The notes under the pieces: model-generated
The model's database searches: none
What the model was told of the DNA's origin: nothing
The model's input: the letters and a program-made list of their open reading frames with translations, nothing else
Made by a program: the position numbers and the translations under genes
Shown: one piece after another, positions 19,861 through 30,861 of the stretch
Numbering within the stretch: position 1 is the first letter of the stretch
How the letters are laid out: each line of letters starts with the position of its first letter
Assembly (NCBI GenBank): GCA_916048095.2
Contig: OU696581.1
Span: forward strand, 4,492,445 to 4,556,444
Direction of reading: 5' to 3'
DNA from: Sacculina carcini
Lineage: Eukaryota; Arthropoda; Thecostraca; Sacculinidae
DNA length: 64,000 nt

Positions 19861-21411
19861 AGCAGTTTCATCAAGAGAAAAGCGGACGGTGTGTACTGGG
19901 ATGATCCTATTGGAGATGGCGCAACCAAGATGATACGTGAAGCATTCGAAAAGATTAAAACATCGGATCCCGTGAGAGGCAAGTGGAGTGTTCCTAAGAC
20001 AACGCATGGAGTAGTATGGTGTGATGCCAGTAATTTAGCGATTGGAGTAGTGCTGGAGATGCATGGTGATGTGGTAGAAGACGCTGCGTGGTTGAGAAAG
20101 AAAAACGATTACAATCACATCAACTTTGCGGAGCTAGAAGCAATATTAAAGGGCTTAAATCTTGCATTGAAATGGGGTTTACGCCATATCAGTCTGTTCA
20201 CTGACTCAGCCACAGTCCAAGGCTGGGTTAACAGGGCTTTGACGGAGGAAAAAAGACCCCGTACAAAAGGAGCAGCCGAGATGATTGTAAAACGTAGGTT
20301 GTGCACAATGAAGCAACTGATTGATGAGTTTTAGTTGGAGGTGGATATAAAACTTGTGCCATCTGCGAAAAATAAGGCGGATGAACTGACAAGGGTGAAG
20401 CGGCAATGGTTGAATGACAGCGAGATGGAGGGCAACAATGATATAGTGAGTCATGTGGGTGCAGTGAGCGTTCAAGAATTGCATAACATGCACCACGTAG
20501 GGGTTGATCGCACTTTATATCTGGCCAGGAAAGTTGGTAAAAATGTTACGCGAGATGAGGTCAAGGATGTAGTGCAACGGTGTGAGAGGTGTCAATCTAT
20601 TGACCCTGCACCTGCTCACCATGACACGGGTCACCTATCAGTTGAAGGCAATTGGAAGCGAATAGCGATCGACGTGACGCACTACAGAGGTGGAGTTTAT
20701 CTTACGCTGATCGATTGTGGACCCAGTCGCATATCCATATGGAAAGAATTAGTTAGAGAGACGGCAGAATGTATCGTTAAGAATTTGCACGAGGTGCTTT
20801 TGGAGAGAGGACCAGTGAATGAAGTATTACTGGATAATTCGACTGCTTTTAGATCTACTCAACTGAAGAGTTTGTTTGAAAGGTGGAACATCAAGAGTTG
20901 GTTCAGGGCAGCATATAGGCCAAATAGGAACGGAATCATTGAACGAAACCACAGAACTATTAAGGCTATCGCAGAGCGAGGAAGCATACGCCCACAAGAA
21001 GCGGTGTTTTGGTATAATATGACACCAAAACATGGCTTGAAGGAAGACAGTGTACCGTACAAATCTATATTCAGATACAACTGGAGACACCCGGCATCGG
21101 TGCCCAGCGTGAAGCACAGAGGAATGCATCCGTCTATCAACATTGGAGACGAGGTCTGGGTGAAACCGCCTCAGGCAAGATGCACAACTGGCTGGAGGAG
21201 AGGCTGTGTTACTGACATCAATTCAGAAAACAACATATCGGTTGACGGCGTGCCACGACACGTGTTGGACGTACGAAGTATTACTGAACCAATTGATCCG
21301 GACCGTTCAAAAGAACATGATGAAAGGGTTGATGAAGAAACAACAGAACCTCAAAGGCAATATCCCAGAAGAGAAAGGAGACCTCCTCAATGGATGCACG
21401 ACTATGTATGA
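19819..21411 (+). pseudogene. LTR-3 RNase H and integrase with one nonsense codon
   Basis: One frame runs from GKLVGHYP-like RT connection sequence through RNase H (VWCDASN near 20020; FTDSA near 20200) to integrase, stopped only by a TAG at 20332-20334. The integrase has HNMHHVG...CERCQ as its zinc domain near 20480-20595. The catalytic residues are in IDVTHYRG, LLDNSTAF and NGIIERNH. It ends ...RRPPQWMHDYV followed by TGA at 21409-21411. Without the TAG this would be one product. Confidence 0.82.
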
Positions 21412-21453
21412 ATTGTTGTGTATGTAATTTTTTATCTTCAGATCAGGTGGGCG

Positions 21454-21638
21454 TGTTGTGTAAACAGTTCGTGTATTTGTGTAATCGTTGACTAGTTGGT
21501 TGCCATGGCAACGGACGAATCAACAATGTCGGGAAGAGTTAGTTGGTTTGGGGGAAGAAGGGATTGCGGTGTCGTAGTGAGAAGTGTTAATAATTCAGTG
21601 TTTGTTAATATTGTTTTTGTAATAAATAAAAATATATA
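21454..21638 (+). repeat. LTR-3 3' LTR with A/T-rich end
   Basis: Matches the 5' LTR until GTAATAAA, then ends in an A/T-rich tail not present in the 5' copy. A short purine-rich tract (AGATCAGGTGGGCG) precedes it. Confidence 0.75.
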
Positions 21639-21654
21639 TACATGCATCAAAAAT

Positions 21655-22346
21655 ATACAAAATCAGGCTTCCACCGGAAACGAACAGTTGTAACGGTAGT
21701 AATATGTTGAGATGTTGATCTTAGCCGTTCGGCTAATCGTGATGTCTTGATAGTTCCTCTTGATGTTGTGGCCGCGATAACAAGTAATGATCACCCAGTC
21801 GAAATTGACTTGTATATTTTCAGCAATCAGTCAAACTACCTTAAAGCTATTCTTAAATCTAATGAATTAATTACGGCTTGCCTGAGTGAGTGGTGAGTCC
21901 TACCTCGCACGTCGCTAGTCCAACTAAACCAAGCCAATCCAGCCACCAAGCACAGCCCAAGCACAGCCCCTATTCTTAGTAAACCCCGGTTTATATACCT
22001 ACGAACACATGTCGTTGGCACCATATACCACAAGCAATGCCACTGGTCAAACCGCTCGAACTACACAACCGGGACACAAGCTATTTCTAAACGCGATCTG
22101 ACAGTACACAGGCGTGTTGCCTCGAGATGATCAGCCAAGTCAGACGTACAAAAAAGGGTCATAAATTACTGTCACACATACTTCACATATTGCCAAGCAT
22201 ATCAGGCGCAGTGTACTACTGACGTCACCCTACCACATAAATTAGCCTAACGACAGCTGCACAAGCAGGCCGTGAAAGAACGCGAAAGTAAACTGAGAGA
22301 AAGAGAGAGAAAACCGAGTAAACTGATAGATAGAAAACTGGTCTGA
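21655..22346. other. LTR-2 3' untranslated region with LINE-like relic
   Basis: This is the part of LTR-2 between its integrase stop and the LTR-3 insertion. A 59-codon plus-strand frame at about 21715-21893 contains SNDHPVEIDL, resembling the SDH motif of a LINE AP-endonuclease. That could be an older insertion. The rest has no recognised content apart from a GA-rich run near 22280-22330. Confidence 0.35.
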
Positions 22347-23570
22347 TTATAACTTTGTTATAACAGTGCGCCCTCTGCGGGTTCGGACGCTTGATTCAGC
22401 TCTCACAGGGTCTTGACCGTTGTCTTGACTGGTGACGGCGGGATCAGCGGACGATGCGGGTGTTGGTGCTGACGGCTGCGGATCGGCGGCGGAGTCATCC
22501 GGTGGTGTCGGCAGCGACGGTGGAGGAGACACGGGGAGTATGGTCGGTTTTAGCCGGGCAATAGACACCGTGTCTCTACCACCAGACGGCAGTTCGATGG
22601 TGAACACACGAGGGGTGCGGTTGACAACTCGGAACGGACCGCGGTACGGTGCTTCGAGGGAATACCGCACCCGGTCGACTCGCACCCATACGTGTGTACA
22701 ATCCTCAAGCTCCTGGGGCACGTACGATGCCGTCTCTCCATGGGCAGAGCCAGCTGACAGTCGACGGAAGTCGATTTCGGACATGCGACGCGCCAAGTCA
22801 CGAACAAACTGGTGCTGCATGTTGGTAGAGGAGGTATCCTCGATGGTCACACTCGGACACAACAGCTCTGTACCAGTCACGGCGCTGAACGGTGACGTAC
22901 CTGTCTCTGTCGGCAGAATACGAATGCCCAGTAACACCACAGGCAGTGCAGGTAGCCACTCTTGGTGGTGAGCCATGATCGCCGTCTTCAGCACCCTGTG
23001 CCGGCGCTCGACCATACCGTTGGCCTGAGGTCTGTAGGCAGCAGTACGGAGCCTGTGAAAGCCAATCGTTGCCGCGAGACACCGGAACAGATCGGCCTCG
23101 AACTGGACTCCACGATCCGAGACGATGTAGAGGGGCACCCCGAAACGAGATACCCAGGTCTCCACGAAGGCGCGCGACACCGCTTCCGCCGTTATCTCCG
23201 CCAGAGGGCAGGCTTCCACCCACCTTGAAGCACGATCTACTCAAGTCAAGACAAACCGCATGGGGTTGGCGAATGGGTGTCATGGCATTGACTGCGGATG
23301 CAGAGGGCCGACAAGATCGATGTGCACCGTCTCAAACCGACCGGCAGACCCCACAAACGGCGTCGGCGGCGGCTTGGTATGACGGTGCACCTTGGCCTGC
23401 TGACAAGAGAGACAGGACCGGACCCATGCCTTGACGTCTCGCTCAAGTGTAGGCCAGAAGTGCCGCTGCTTTAGCAAGACGACACTACCGTGCACACCAG
23501 GATGGGAGATGTTGTGCAGATGGTGGAAGACCGTCTGACGATGGCTGACCGGTACAAATGGACGCGGCAT
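22347..23570 (-). pseudogene. LTR-2 integrase, two nonsense codons
   Basis: The zinc domain (HHLHNISHPG...CLSCQ) is in 23280-23570. In-frame stops fall at 23280 and shortly after. The core domain from 23219 has VSDRGVQFE and NGMVERRHR as second D and catalytic E. The C-terminus is Pro/Ser-rich and basic (RTRRGR). Confidence 0.75.
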
Positions 23571-23840
23571 CGTGTTTGACGTCTCACAATAGAGTAGATG
23601 CTCGCCGCTGATTATGTACGGTTTGAGGCGAGACAGCGCAGCCTACGTCTCCCTGTGTTCCGCCTGGGCTGCCGCCAAAGCGGGTAGGTCCCAGATGTCA
23701 ACACTGACACTGCAGGCTGGCCGTGAGAGACAATCGGCAACGATGTTCGACTCGCATTTCATGTGCTCCACCCGAGCTACGAATTCAGCGAGCACAGACA
23801 GGTGGCGCTGTTGTCTGTCCAACTTGGCCGGCTTGGAGCT

Positions 23841-25480
23841 TTAGAAGGCGCCTACCAGCGGTTTGTGGTCTGTAAACAGCACCGCATTCCTGCCGCCCCA
23901 GATAAGCCGAAAGTGAAGCACGGCAGCTTGTGCGGTAAACAGCTCTCGGTCGAAGGCTGCGTACTTCCGCTGAGCAAGGGAAAGCTTCTTAGAGTAGAAG
24001 GCAATGGCACGAGGGACACCACCAAAAACCTGATGGAGAGCTGCCCCTGCCGCGTGAGAGGAGCAATCAGTGACGAGATGATAGGTATCACTGGTGGGAT
24101 CCGGAGAACTCAGCAAGCAGGCGCTGGACAGAGCACTCTTCAGTGCGTCAAATGCCTCTTGGTCATCCGTTGACCACTCTAGATCCTTTTTACCCTGGTG
24201 CAGGCGCAGAATTTCGGTGAGCGGAAACGCAACATCAGCAAAGTGCGGGACCATTCGTCGGTAAAAGCCAGCCATACCCAAAAATCTGCGGAGGCCAGCG
24301 ACGCTCTGTGGACGCGGAAAATCGGTTATGGCCGCCACACGGTCCGTAGGAGGTCCGATGCCACTGCGGGTGATTTGATGTCCAAGAAACTGCACGGACG
24401 GGTAGAAAAACCGACACTTGTCCATCGCCAGCCGAAGACGGTGCTCATGGAGAACCGCGAAGACTGCAGCAAGATCGGCCTGATGTTGCTCTTCTGAATC
24501 TGAGAATACAAGCACATCACCCAGGTACACAAATGCGCATGAGAGATACCTGAAGGCACCGTCCATGAACCTCTGGAACGTCGCACCACTGTTGCGTAGT
24601 CCCAGAGGCACTCAAAGAGACCAAAAGGCGTCGTTACTGCAGTCTTCGGGATGTCCTGGTCGGCCATCGGGATGTTGTAGAAGGTCCGAGCCAGATCAAT
24701 CTTGCTGAACACCGTCTTCCCGTGCAACTTCGATGAGACGTCATGGATATGCGGCAGAGGGTACCGATCAGGGGTGGTGAGAGCATTGAGGGCTCTGTAG
24801 TCTCCAGTGACGCGCCACTCACCTGGAGACCGCTTCGGTACCATTTGAAGTGGCGAGGCCCAAGGGGAACTCGAAGGACGTACCACGCCCTGCCGCAGTA
24901 ACTCCGAAAAGGCACGTTCTGCAGCAGCGAGTCGTTCAGAATCGAGCCGACGAGGAGCTGCGAATGTCGGCGCCGCACTTGCTGTATCCACAAAGTGATG
25001 TACACCACTGGCGGTCACTTTGTCAGCGCTGCAGCTCTCCACACTAAACGGTGCCGTCAGCGACGGGAACCGATCGAAGAGAGATCGCACGCGCTCGGGC
25101 AGATTTGTCCAACCATTGACCACTATGCCACACGATACTTCCGAGGGAGCACACTTGACGATAATATTGGTGTTGGCATCGCTCACTGTTTGCTGCTTGC
25201 AGTCAACCACTAGACCGTAATATGCCAACACCAGGAGAATCCTGTCCCAGGAGAGGGCGCGTAACGTCGGCAACAACAAAAATCCACTCCAATTGTCGAC
25301 GCAAGCGCCGTAGCGCTAGCGACAGGTGCACCTCTCCGTGCACAGGAATTGACTGACCGGTGGCAGAGCTCAGCTGGACAGCGGTAGGATTGACAGTCAG
25401 TGATGACACTAGTGCCAGGGGTACAATGGATACCGCTGCACCAGTGTCCACCACAAAACTCACTGACCTGCAACCGACCT
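23841..25480 (-). pseudogene. LTR-2 protease, RT and RNase H, frameshifted
   Basis: Protease is marked by VVDTGAAVS near 25450. RT ([14 protein letters not shown] near 24820) changes frame near 24610 and continues [15 protein letters not shown]. The catalytic box reads YLGDV where YxDD is expected, so this copy lacks a catalytic aspartate. RNase H has VTDCSS (usually TDAS) and TDHKPL. The lesions are scattered, as expected for an old copy. Confidence 0.78.
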
Positions 25481-25669
25481 TTGCAGCGACTTCGAGCAGT
25501 GGCAGACGACCTGTCGCAGTGGAGACCGCCTGCCGCGCTAGTTTTCCTGCTCAGCAGGAAGAGGAGCAGGCGAACTGGATCGAGAACTATCGCGGGATGG
25601 CGGAAGAACCCTTAACCCCCTCGATTTCGTGGGCCACCTGCACCACGTGCGGCATGTTCGTGCAGCCGG

Positions 25670-26371
25670 TCAATAATAGAGGTGCGCCCGGCAAACCTGC
25701 GTCCTCTGACCGTCGTGGAAAGGCTGCACACCGCTCGAACTTCTAGTGCTGAGAGGGCGGCGTCCTGCTGTCCTAGGTGGAGTCTGTGAAGGAAACTGTC
25801 GGGGATCGGCGACTGCGAAGCAGTGCTGGCTCCGAGTCAGAGGAACCAGCTCATCCGCCAGAGAGCCCAACTGCTCCAGTGTTAAATCTCTTTGCGCTGT
25901 CAACGCAGTGGAGATGGCCGGTGGCAGCGCTTGCAAAAACCGGTGGTGCACCAGGTCCTCTCCTGCTCCCGCTTTCATCGCCGTCTGGCGCAGCTCCACC
26001 ATGAAAATGGAGGGGCGGCCAACCAAGGTAGTCTTCGAAAGAAACTCATCGAAGAGCTCAGCCTTATATTTTGAGAAGGCTCCTTCAAGTGCCGCCTTCA
26101 GCTGCGAGAATCGGTGACTCGAAATCACCCCGGGGTTCAGCCGTGACACCACCTCAGCCGGCAACGAGGCCATCGCATGGAAGAACTGAGTGTCCTCCGC
26201 GGTGATCCTCGCCAACCGGAACTGCGCCTCCAGAATGGCGATCCACCCACTCACAGACTTCTCAGAGAACGCTGGAGGCTTGATGGAGACGTGGGCGGAA
26301 ATAAAGGGGTTGGTAGTTGACTGCGCACTGCCAGCTCCAACGTTAGACTCCTTAATATCTTCTGATGCCAT
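25670..26371 (-). pseudogene. LTR-2 Gag, stopped inside its zinc motif
   Basis: The start is the ATG at 26371 (MASEDIKESN); an upstream frame to 26431 uses a non-ATG start and overlaps the leader. The Mag-type capsid signature PPAFSEKSVSGWIAILEAQF is near the N-terminus. A TGA at 25670-25672 interrupts the C-terminal CX2HX2Y...C...C finger (CRAHLYY*PAARTC). The frame continues past it, so this is a point nonsense mutation. Confidence 0.75.
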
Positions 26372-26450
26372 GACACAATATGAACAACGATGAAACGATG
26401 AGAGGAAAAAAAAATCACCAATATCAAACAATTACGTCTAGAATTCAGGT

Positions 26451-26467
26451 CCTCACTCGGGGCACCA
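26451..26467 (-). promoter_or_regulatory. LTR-2 primer-binding site
   Basis: TGGTGCCCCGAGTGAGG on the minus strand, 2-3 nt from the 5' LTR. It has the canonical TGG start for a tRNA 3' CCA. I could not name the tRNA. Confidence 0.65.
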
Positions 26468-26469
26468 CT

Positions 26470-26796
26470 TTGGCGCTATCAGATAGGTACTCACACCAGG
26501 AGAGTCGGGAACATAAGGGCGTATATTAGAAACGATTCCTTAGAAGAAAACTCGGAAGCACACGTAGGTCGTACAATGAATACAAAAACATAATTTACAA
26601 GCCATACAATTGAAGACAAAGAAGGTCATAATAAACCCTCATACTCACAACCTTACATATTAAATATTATATATACAATAACAGTAATTACTTACGTGGA
26701 CATTATCACATTCAAACATAGCGCAACTGGCGCAACCGCAATATTTACAAACAATAATTATGAGGGCCGACACGCAATCATCAACAATCTGCCACA
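26470..26796 (-). repeat. LTR-2 5' LTR
   Basis: Partner of 17294-17611, followed by the GGTAT target duplication. Confidence 0.85.
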
Positions 26797-26801
26797 GGTA
26801 T

Positions 26802-28724
26802 CATTAATCGACTTGTCGAGCTTTAGTGTCCGCGTACGACCGATAGCAAACAACTAATGATAACTCAATATAATAATCACTCTCAGAAACAACCATACAA
26901 TACAACCACACAAGGCGACCGACCAAACCTAAGTGACCTAAATCAAGTTAACTACCTGACTCCACAAATACTTACCACTAAGCCCCGGGCAACGAACAAT
27001 ACCAACAATGACACGACAATCGCGCGTATGCTTCGCAGCCGCGCAAGGTTGCCAATTGTTTCATATCGCATTTGGCGAAAACCACAGGACACTACACGAG
27101 GTCACGTTGAACTAGGTGTATATATGTTAACATGCTCTGAGCGCTTGCTACTGAGTATGTGTTGAAACAGGGCGTAGACCTGCGTATCCTCAGAAGTCAA
27201 ACCATCACTGAATCACCAGTTGAGGTAGCCTTGGACCCAGGTGGCTGGAATTGCCAACCCACACTGCGTGCACCGCGTGCGTGCGTGCAAATGCCCGGGG
27301 GTCCGTATAAAAGACGGTGTTGACTAGGCAGTGAGAAATCATTATAGGATTGGAACCGATACATTCGAGATGTGACCATAGGAGCGTAGTAGGGGGAGAC
27401 TAGGACGAAGACTAAGACTAGGACTAGGATGGGATTAGGACGTTGATAAGCGGATTGTACAGATAGGAGCTGTTTGGCTGTTAGTGTCTGACTAGCACTT
27501 TTTGCGACACAAGTATAGCGGCTTGTGAGCATTGATATCATATCACTTAGTTGTACGGATTGCCTGTGTTTCGACAATACATTCATCTTGAACCGGAAAA
27601 TTGGGTTATCGCGGCACAACAACAAGAGGAACGCAAATAGACTTTCACTGTCATTAGTGCAAAAAGACTACAGCCCACATCAGTCCTCAGCCAAGCGGCA
27701 CGTTGTGTCAAGTCATGGAGACTAATACCTTGATAGTCGCTTTCAAGTTGTTTCATATATGTTACCAACAGGACTGAAATAATTTAGGTCCAATTGAGGT
27801 CCAAGAGCTTGATCACAATGATGTTTGTATGCATTGTATAAAAAACGCATTGTCTATGGTGCATATGTCCAAAGCTTGTGCATCGTCTATGATATAAAAT
27901 AGTTAATTGTATATAAAAAGCACATTGTTTATGGTGCATATGTCCAAAGCTTGTGCATCGTCTATGATCAGTGTTCGTGCGTCCGGTTTCTTGTTATTGC
28001 GGCTTTGTCTTTCTCTATAAAATGCCAAAGCAAGATAATGCCATTAAATAGGCCTGTGGCCTCTTGCATTAACGTTACATTCTCGTGTATAAACGGTGGA
28101 CATGAGAACGTAAGTTCAACATCCAGTGCGTAAACATAGCCCAATTATAAGCAGCCCGTTCAAATCTCGATAAGGACTTACTCCCATTTTCTTTAAAATC
28201 TAATGAATAATATTCAACTGAACAGCAGAATAAGGATACAGAGGACGACATAAAACATTCTCAAATAATTTATTATTACCACTATTGGTGGTACCACTAA
28301 TGGTGGGCGAGAGCAGGGCTGCCAGATGCCTCAAGCCATATCCAAACCCCGACGAAAAAAGGCCAACCTCGAAATACAGCAAGGTTAACGCCAAACAAAC
28401 GAAAACGCCAAACAAAAGCGTCAATTCCATTGTGAGATATAAGAAAGGTGTTCTTTCACAAAAATATCTGTTCCCATTAGAAACGCTTCAGGCGGAAAAA
28501 TGATTTCATGAGAATATGTTTACAACATTTTTACTGCACAGAGAAGAAATTGTTCAAAAATTGCAAATATTTTTAGCTGATCATGGATATTTCCAGTACT
28601 CTGAGGACAAATATTAATCTAATGTTTTTCATACCTTCTACTATTTTCGCGATTGAACTTTTTGTAGTAGTGTGAAAATACGGTGCCGCCCTTGTCAGCA
28701 CAGATCCTGGTAGAGCTTGCGTGA
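26802..28724. other. Non-coding region with TATA motif and small duplications
   Basis: No gene recognised. A consensus TATAAAAG is at 27306-27313, followed by a degenerate GACTAGGA/GACTAAGA minisatellite at 27397-27442. A 60-bp direct duplication lies at 27835-27893 and 27908-27968. ACCACTATTGGTGG-type palindromes are near 28280-28310. It could hold an untranslated promoter region, but nothing downstream supports a transcript. Confidence 0.4.
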
Positions 28725-28731
28725 TGACTAT

Positions 28732-28755
28732 TGTGGCGGGTAGCATTAGGATATA

Positions 28756-28839
<84 letters not shown>

Positions 28840-29021
28840 CGTTTGTATGTCTGTATTGTATTGCATTGTCTCCATTCATGTGTATCATATAGCGGCGGTG
28901 TCATCTTGCACGAGCACACTGCACGCTGTCCATGTTGCTAGAAGCGCGGAACAGGATTGCATTGACAGGACTTGTGGTCAATACACGTTACGTTGTTGCA
29001 CGCGTTTCTTGACACGACACA
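28732..29021 (+). repeat. LTR-5 5' LTR with (TA)n expansion
   Basis: 290 bp, TGTGGCGG...CGACACA. The (TA)n at 28760-28834 adds about 64 bp relative to the 3' LTR, which has only about five TA units. Confidence 0.92.
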
Positions 29022-29039
29022 TGGTGTCAGAAGTGGGAT
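29022..29039 (+). promoter_or_regulatory. LTR-5 primer-binding site, tRNA-Leu
   Basis: TGGTGTCAGAAGTGGGAT directly follows the LTR. It matches the complement of the tRNA-Leu 3' end (ATCCCACTTCTGACA plus CCA), as I recall that tRNA. Confidence 0.8.
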
Positions 29040-29261
29040 AGATACCCATAATTATTCGGTGTTAACTTTCCGAGCGGTTGTCGTGAATTATTTTTCTACG
29101 GGTATGGCGGCTCGAGCCCCTCCGGAATTGCACAAAATCGCTCGCAAACGAGTGGAAGCTGTGGCGTCGAGATTGGGCATACTTTGCAGCGGCCAAAGAG
29201 TTGCGTGAAAAACCAGCGGAGGTCCAGATTGGGACGTTTTTTAATTGTAGTGGTTGACAGG

Positions 29262-29437
29262 TGTAGTGTGTGCCTACACCGCCAGAGGGCGCGAGGGTAT
29301 TAGGCGTGGGTGACGCTAACGGCCGTCAGCCAGTGTGTGTACAGCAGTGCTGGTGTGTGTGTCGTGGCGTTGTATCATTCTATTGTTGTTGTATTGTTAT
29401 TGTTATTGTTGTGTTGAGTGCTATAATATATCGTACA
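29262..29437 (+). repeat. LTR-6 5' LTR
   Basis: TGTAGTGTGTGCC...TCGTACA. Its final A is also the A of the gag ATG. Confidence 0.93.
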
Positions 29438-30861
29438 TGGCGCAGCCGCTGCGAGACGAACAACAGCAGAAGCTGGACCAGCTCACAGAGTTGGTGACTC
29501 AGCTCGCTCGCCAGCAGCTTGTAATGGCAGCCCCCGCCAGCTCGCCTGCAGTCGCCCCACACACCATGGCTCATTGTCAGCCACCAGCCCGTCTGGCCTA
29601 CGCCGCATCGGCAGCCGACTTCACCTCCTGGAAAGAGCGCGTGCTGGCGTACACCACACTGTCAGGCAGTGATAGCCTGAGCCCTGCCCAGCAGCAAGCG
29701 CTGCTCACGACACTGCTGGACGACGAGTGGTGCCGCGTCATCCGCCACTCACTGACGCTGCCGGCGACGGCTGATTTGCCCGCCTGTATCCGCCTATTGG
29801 AGGAGCATCAGCAGTCGCGGCAGAATGTGCTGGTGGAACGCCGGCGATTTTTCACCCGCCGTCAGCGGGACGGCGAGAATGTGGGCGAATTTCTGCGCTC
29901 TCTGCGAGAAATTGCCGCCAGCTGCGATTTTTGCCCTGCCTGCCGCGACGAGCGTCTTCGCGATCAGTTAGTGATGGGGACAGCCGACTCTGCTGCCCTG
30001 CACCAACTCCTGCAGGTCGCACACAAAGACCTGACGCTGAAAAAGGCAACGCAGGTATGTCAAACGGCTGAGTCGGCCCGCCAGGACGCTGCAGCCATGC
30101 GGAACACCGGACCCGATGTGGCTGATTCTTCTGCTCCCCGCGCAGAGGTCGCCGCTGTAAGCCATCTGCAAACGCGCATGTGCAAGGCGCATGCGCACAG
30201 CAATGACTCCGTCCCGTGCGTCCGCTGTGGTGGGCACCACCAGACAGTACCGTGCCGCGCTGCGGAGAGCATGTGTCGTCACTGTGGAAAACGCGGGCAT
30301 TACTCGCGCGTCTGTCGCTCATCGCAGCTCGGTACCCGCCGTCGTAGAGATAATTTTATCCGCGACGTCGCCGATGTTGCCGATGAAGTTGATGATGAGA
30401 ACACACTAGATATGTGCCCGTATATCGGTGATGTAGTTGATGGCCAAAAACACACGCGCTTAACCGCCGTTCACATTGCCGTTTCCGCAGAGGGCCGCGC
30501 GCCGCGCGAGATCAAGTGGCGATGCGACTCTGGCGCCGATGTGTCTGTAATTGACGCTGGGGTTGCGAAGCAGCTCGGAGTGGCCGCCAGTAGCTTGCGC
30601 CCACCGTCGTCGCGCCTGCGTGTTGCCGACGGTCAGTTGCTGCTGTGTCTGGGCACGTGCGAGGCAGTCTTGCGACTCGGTGATGCATCCTGCCGCTCCA
30701 CTCTGTACGTGGTGCCGTCAGTGCGCTGTGCTCTGCTCTGCTGGCGAGACGCAGTGGAGCTGCGTCTACTGCACCGGGCGTTCCCTCGGCAGATGTCTCT
30801 CGAACAGCACCTGCAGCAGGTGGCCGCTGGACCAGCAGCCGTTCAACAATGCCCGCGCTAG
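29437..30861 (+). CDS. LTR-6 Gag-protease
   Basis: 474 residues. The ATG at 29437-29439 is formed by the last base of the LTR plus the TG of the PBS; an open frame upstream lies in the LTR and is not used. After the capsid-like region come two zinc knuckles near residues 261-293 (CVRCGGHHQTVPC, CRHCGKRGHYSRVC). The aspartic protease follows with CDSGADVSVID near 363-373 (DSG rather than the usual DTG). It ends at a UAG at 30859-30861, after which the same frame stays open as Pol. Confidence 0.9.
   Translation: MAQPLRDEQQQKLDQLTELVTQLARQQLVMAAPASSPAVAPHTMAHCQPPARLAYAASAADFTSWKERVLAYTTLSGSDSLSPAQQQALLTTLLDDEWCRVIRHSLTLPATADLPACIRLLEEHQQSRQNVLVERRRFFTRRQRDGENVGEFLRSLREIAASCDFCPACRDERLRDQLVMGTADSAALHQLLQVAHKDLTLKKATQVCQTAESARQDAAAMRNTGPDVADSSAPRAEVAAVSHLQTRMCKAHAHSNDSVPCVRCGGHHQTVPCRAAESMCRHCGKRGHYSRVCRSSQLGTRRRRDNFIRDVADVADEVDDENTLDMCPYIGDVVDGQKHTRLTAVHIAVSAEGRAPREIKWRCDSGADVSVIDAGVAKQLGVAASSLRPPSSRLRVADGQLLLCLGTCEAVLRLGDASCRSTLYVVPSVRCALLCWRDAVELRLLHRAFPRQMSLEQHLQQVAAGPAAVQQCPR

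Larger units (their letters stand above)
17700..21638 (+). mobile_element. LTR-3: gypsy-type element with a tRNA-Phe 5'-end PBS
   Basis: LTRs at 17700-17880 and 21454-21638 start TGTTGTGT and are nearly identical until their last 10-15 nt. The 5' copy ends AAACACCAAA; the 3' copy ends AATAAATAAAAATATATA. Flanking direct repeats are unusually long: TACATGCATCAAAAAT at 17685-17700 and 21639-21654. The coding order is Gag, protease, RT, RNase H, integrase. It is the same lineage as LTR-7 and lies inside the 3' region of LTR-2. Confidence 0.82.
17294..26796 (-). mobile_element. LTR-2: Mag-like Ty3/gypsy element, split by LTR-3
   Basis: LTRs of 318 and 327 bp lie at 17294-17611 and 26470-26796, with GGTAT flanks at 17289-17293 and 26797-26801; the boundary is uncertain by 1 nt. 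The minus-strand PBS TGGTGCCCCGAGTGAGG is at 26451-26467, next to the 5' LTR. A polypurine tract (GGTGGGGGAGTCC, minus) abuts the 3' LTR at 17612-17624. Gag, protease, RT, RNase H and integrase follow in order but are broken by stops and frameshifts. The 9.5-kb span includes 3.9 kb of nested LTR-3 in the 3' untranslated region. Confidence 0.85.

Noticed and set aside
28573-29041. ORFs encoding poly(IY)
   Set aside because: Translation of the (TA)n tract in the LTR-5 5' LTR.
29335-29436. N-terminal hydrophobic extension of LTR-6 Gag
   Set aside because: It lies in the LTR upstream of the probable ATG and is only an open frame.
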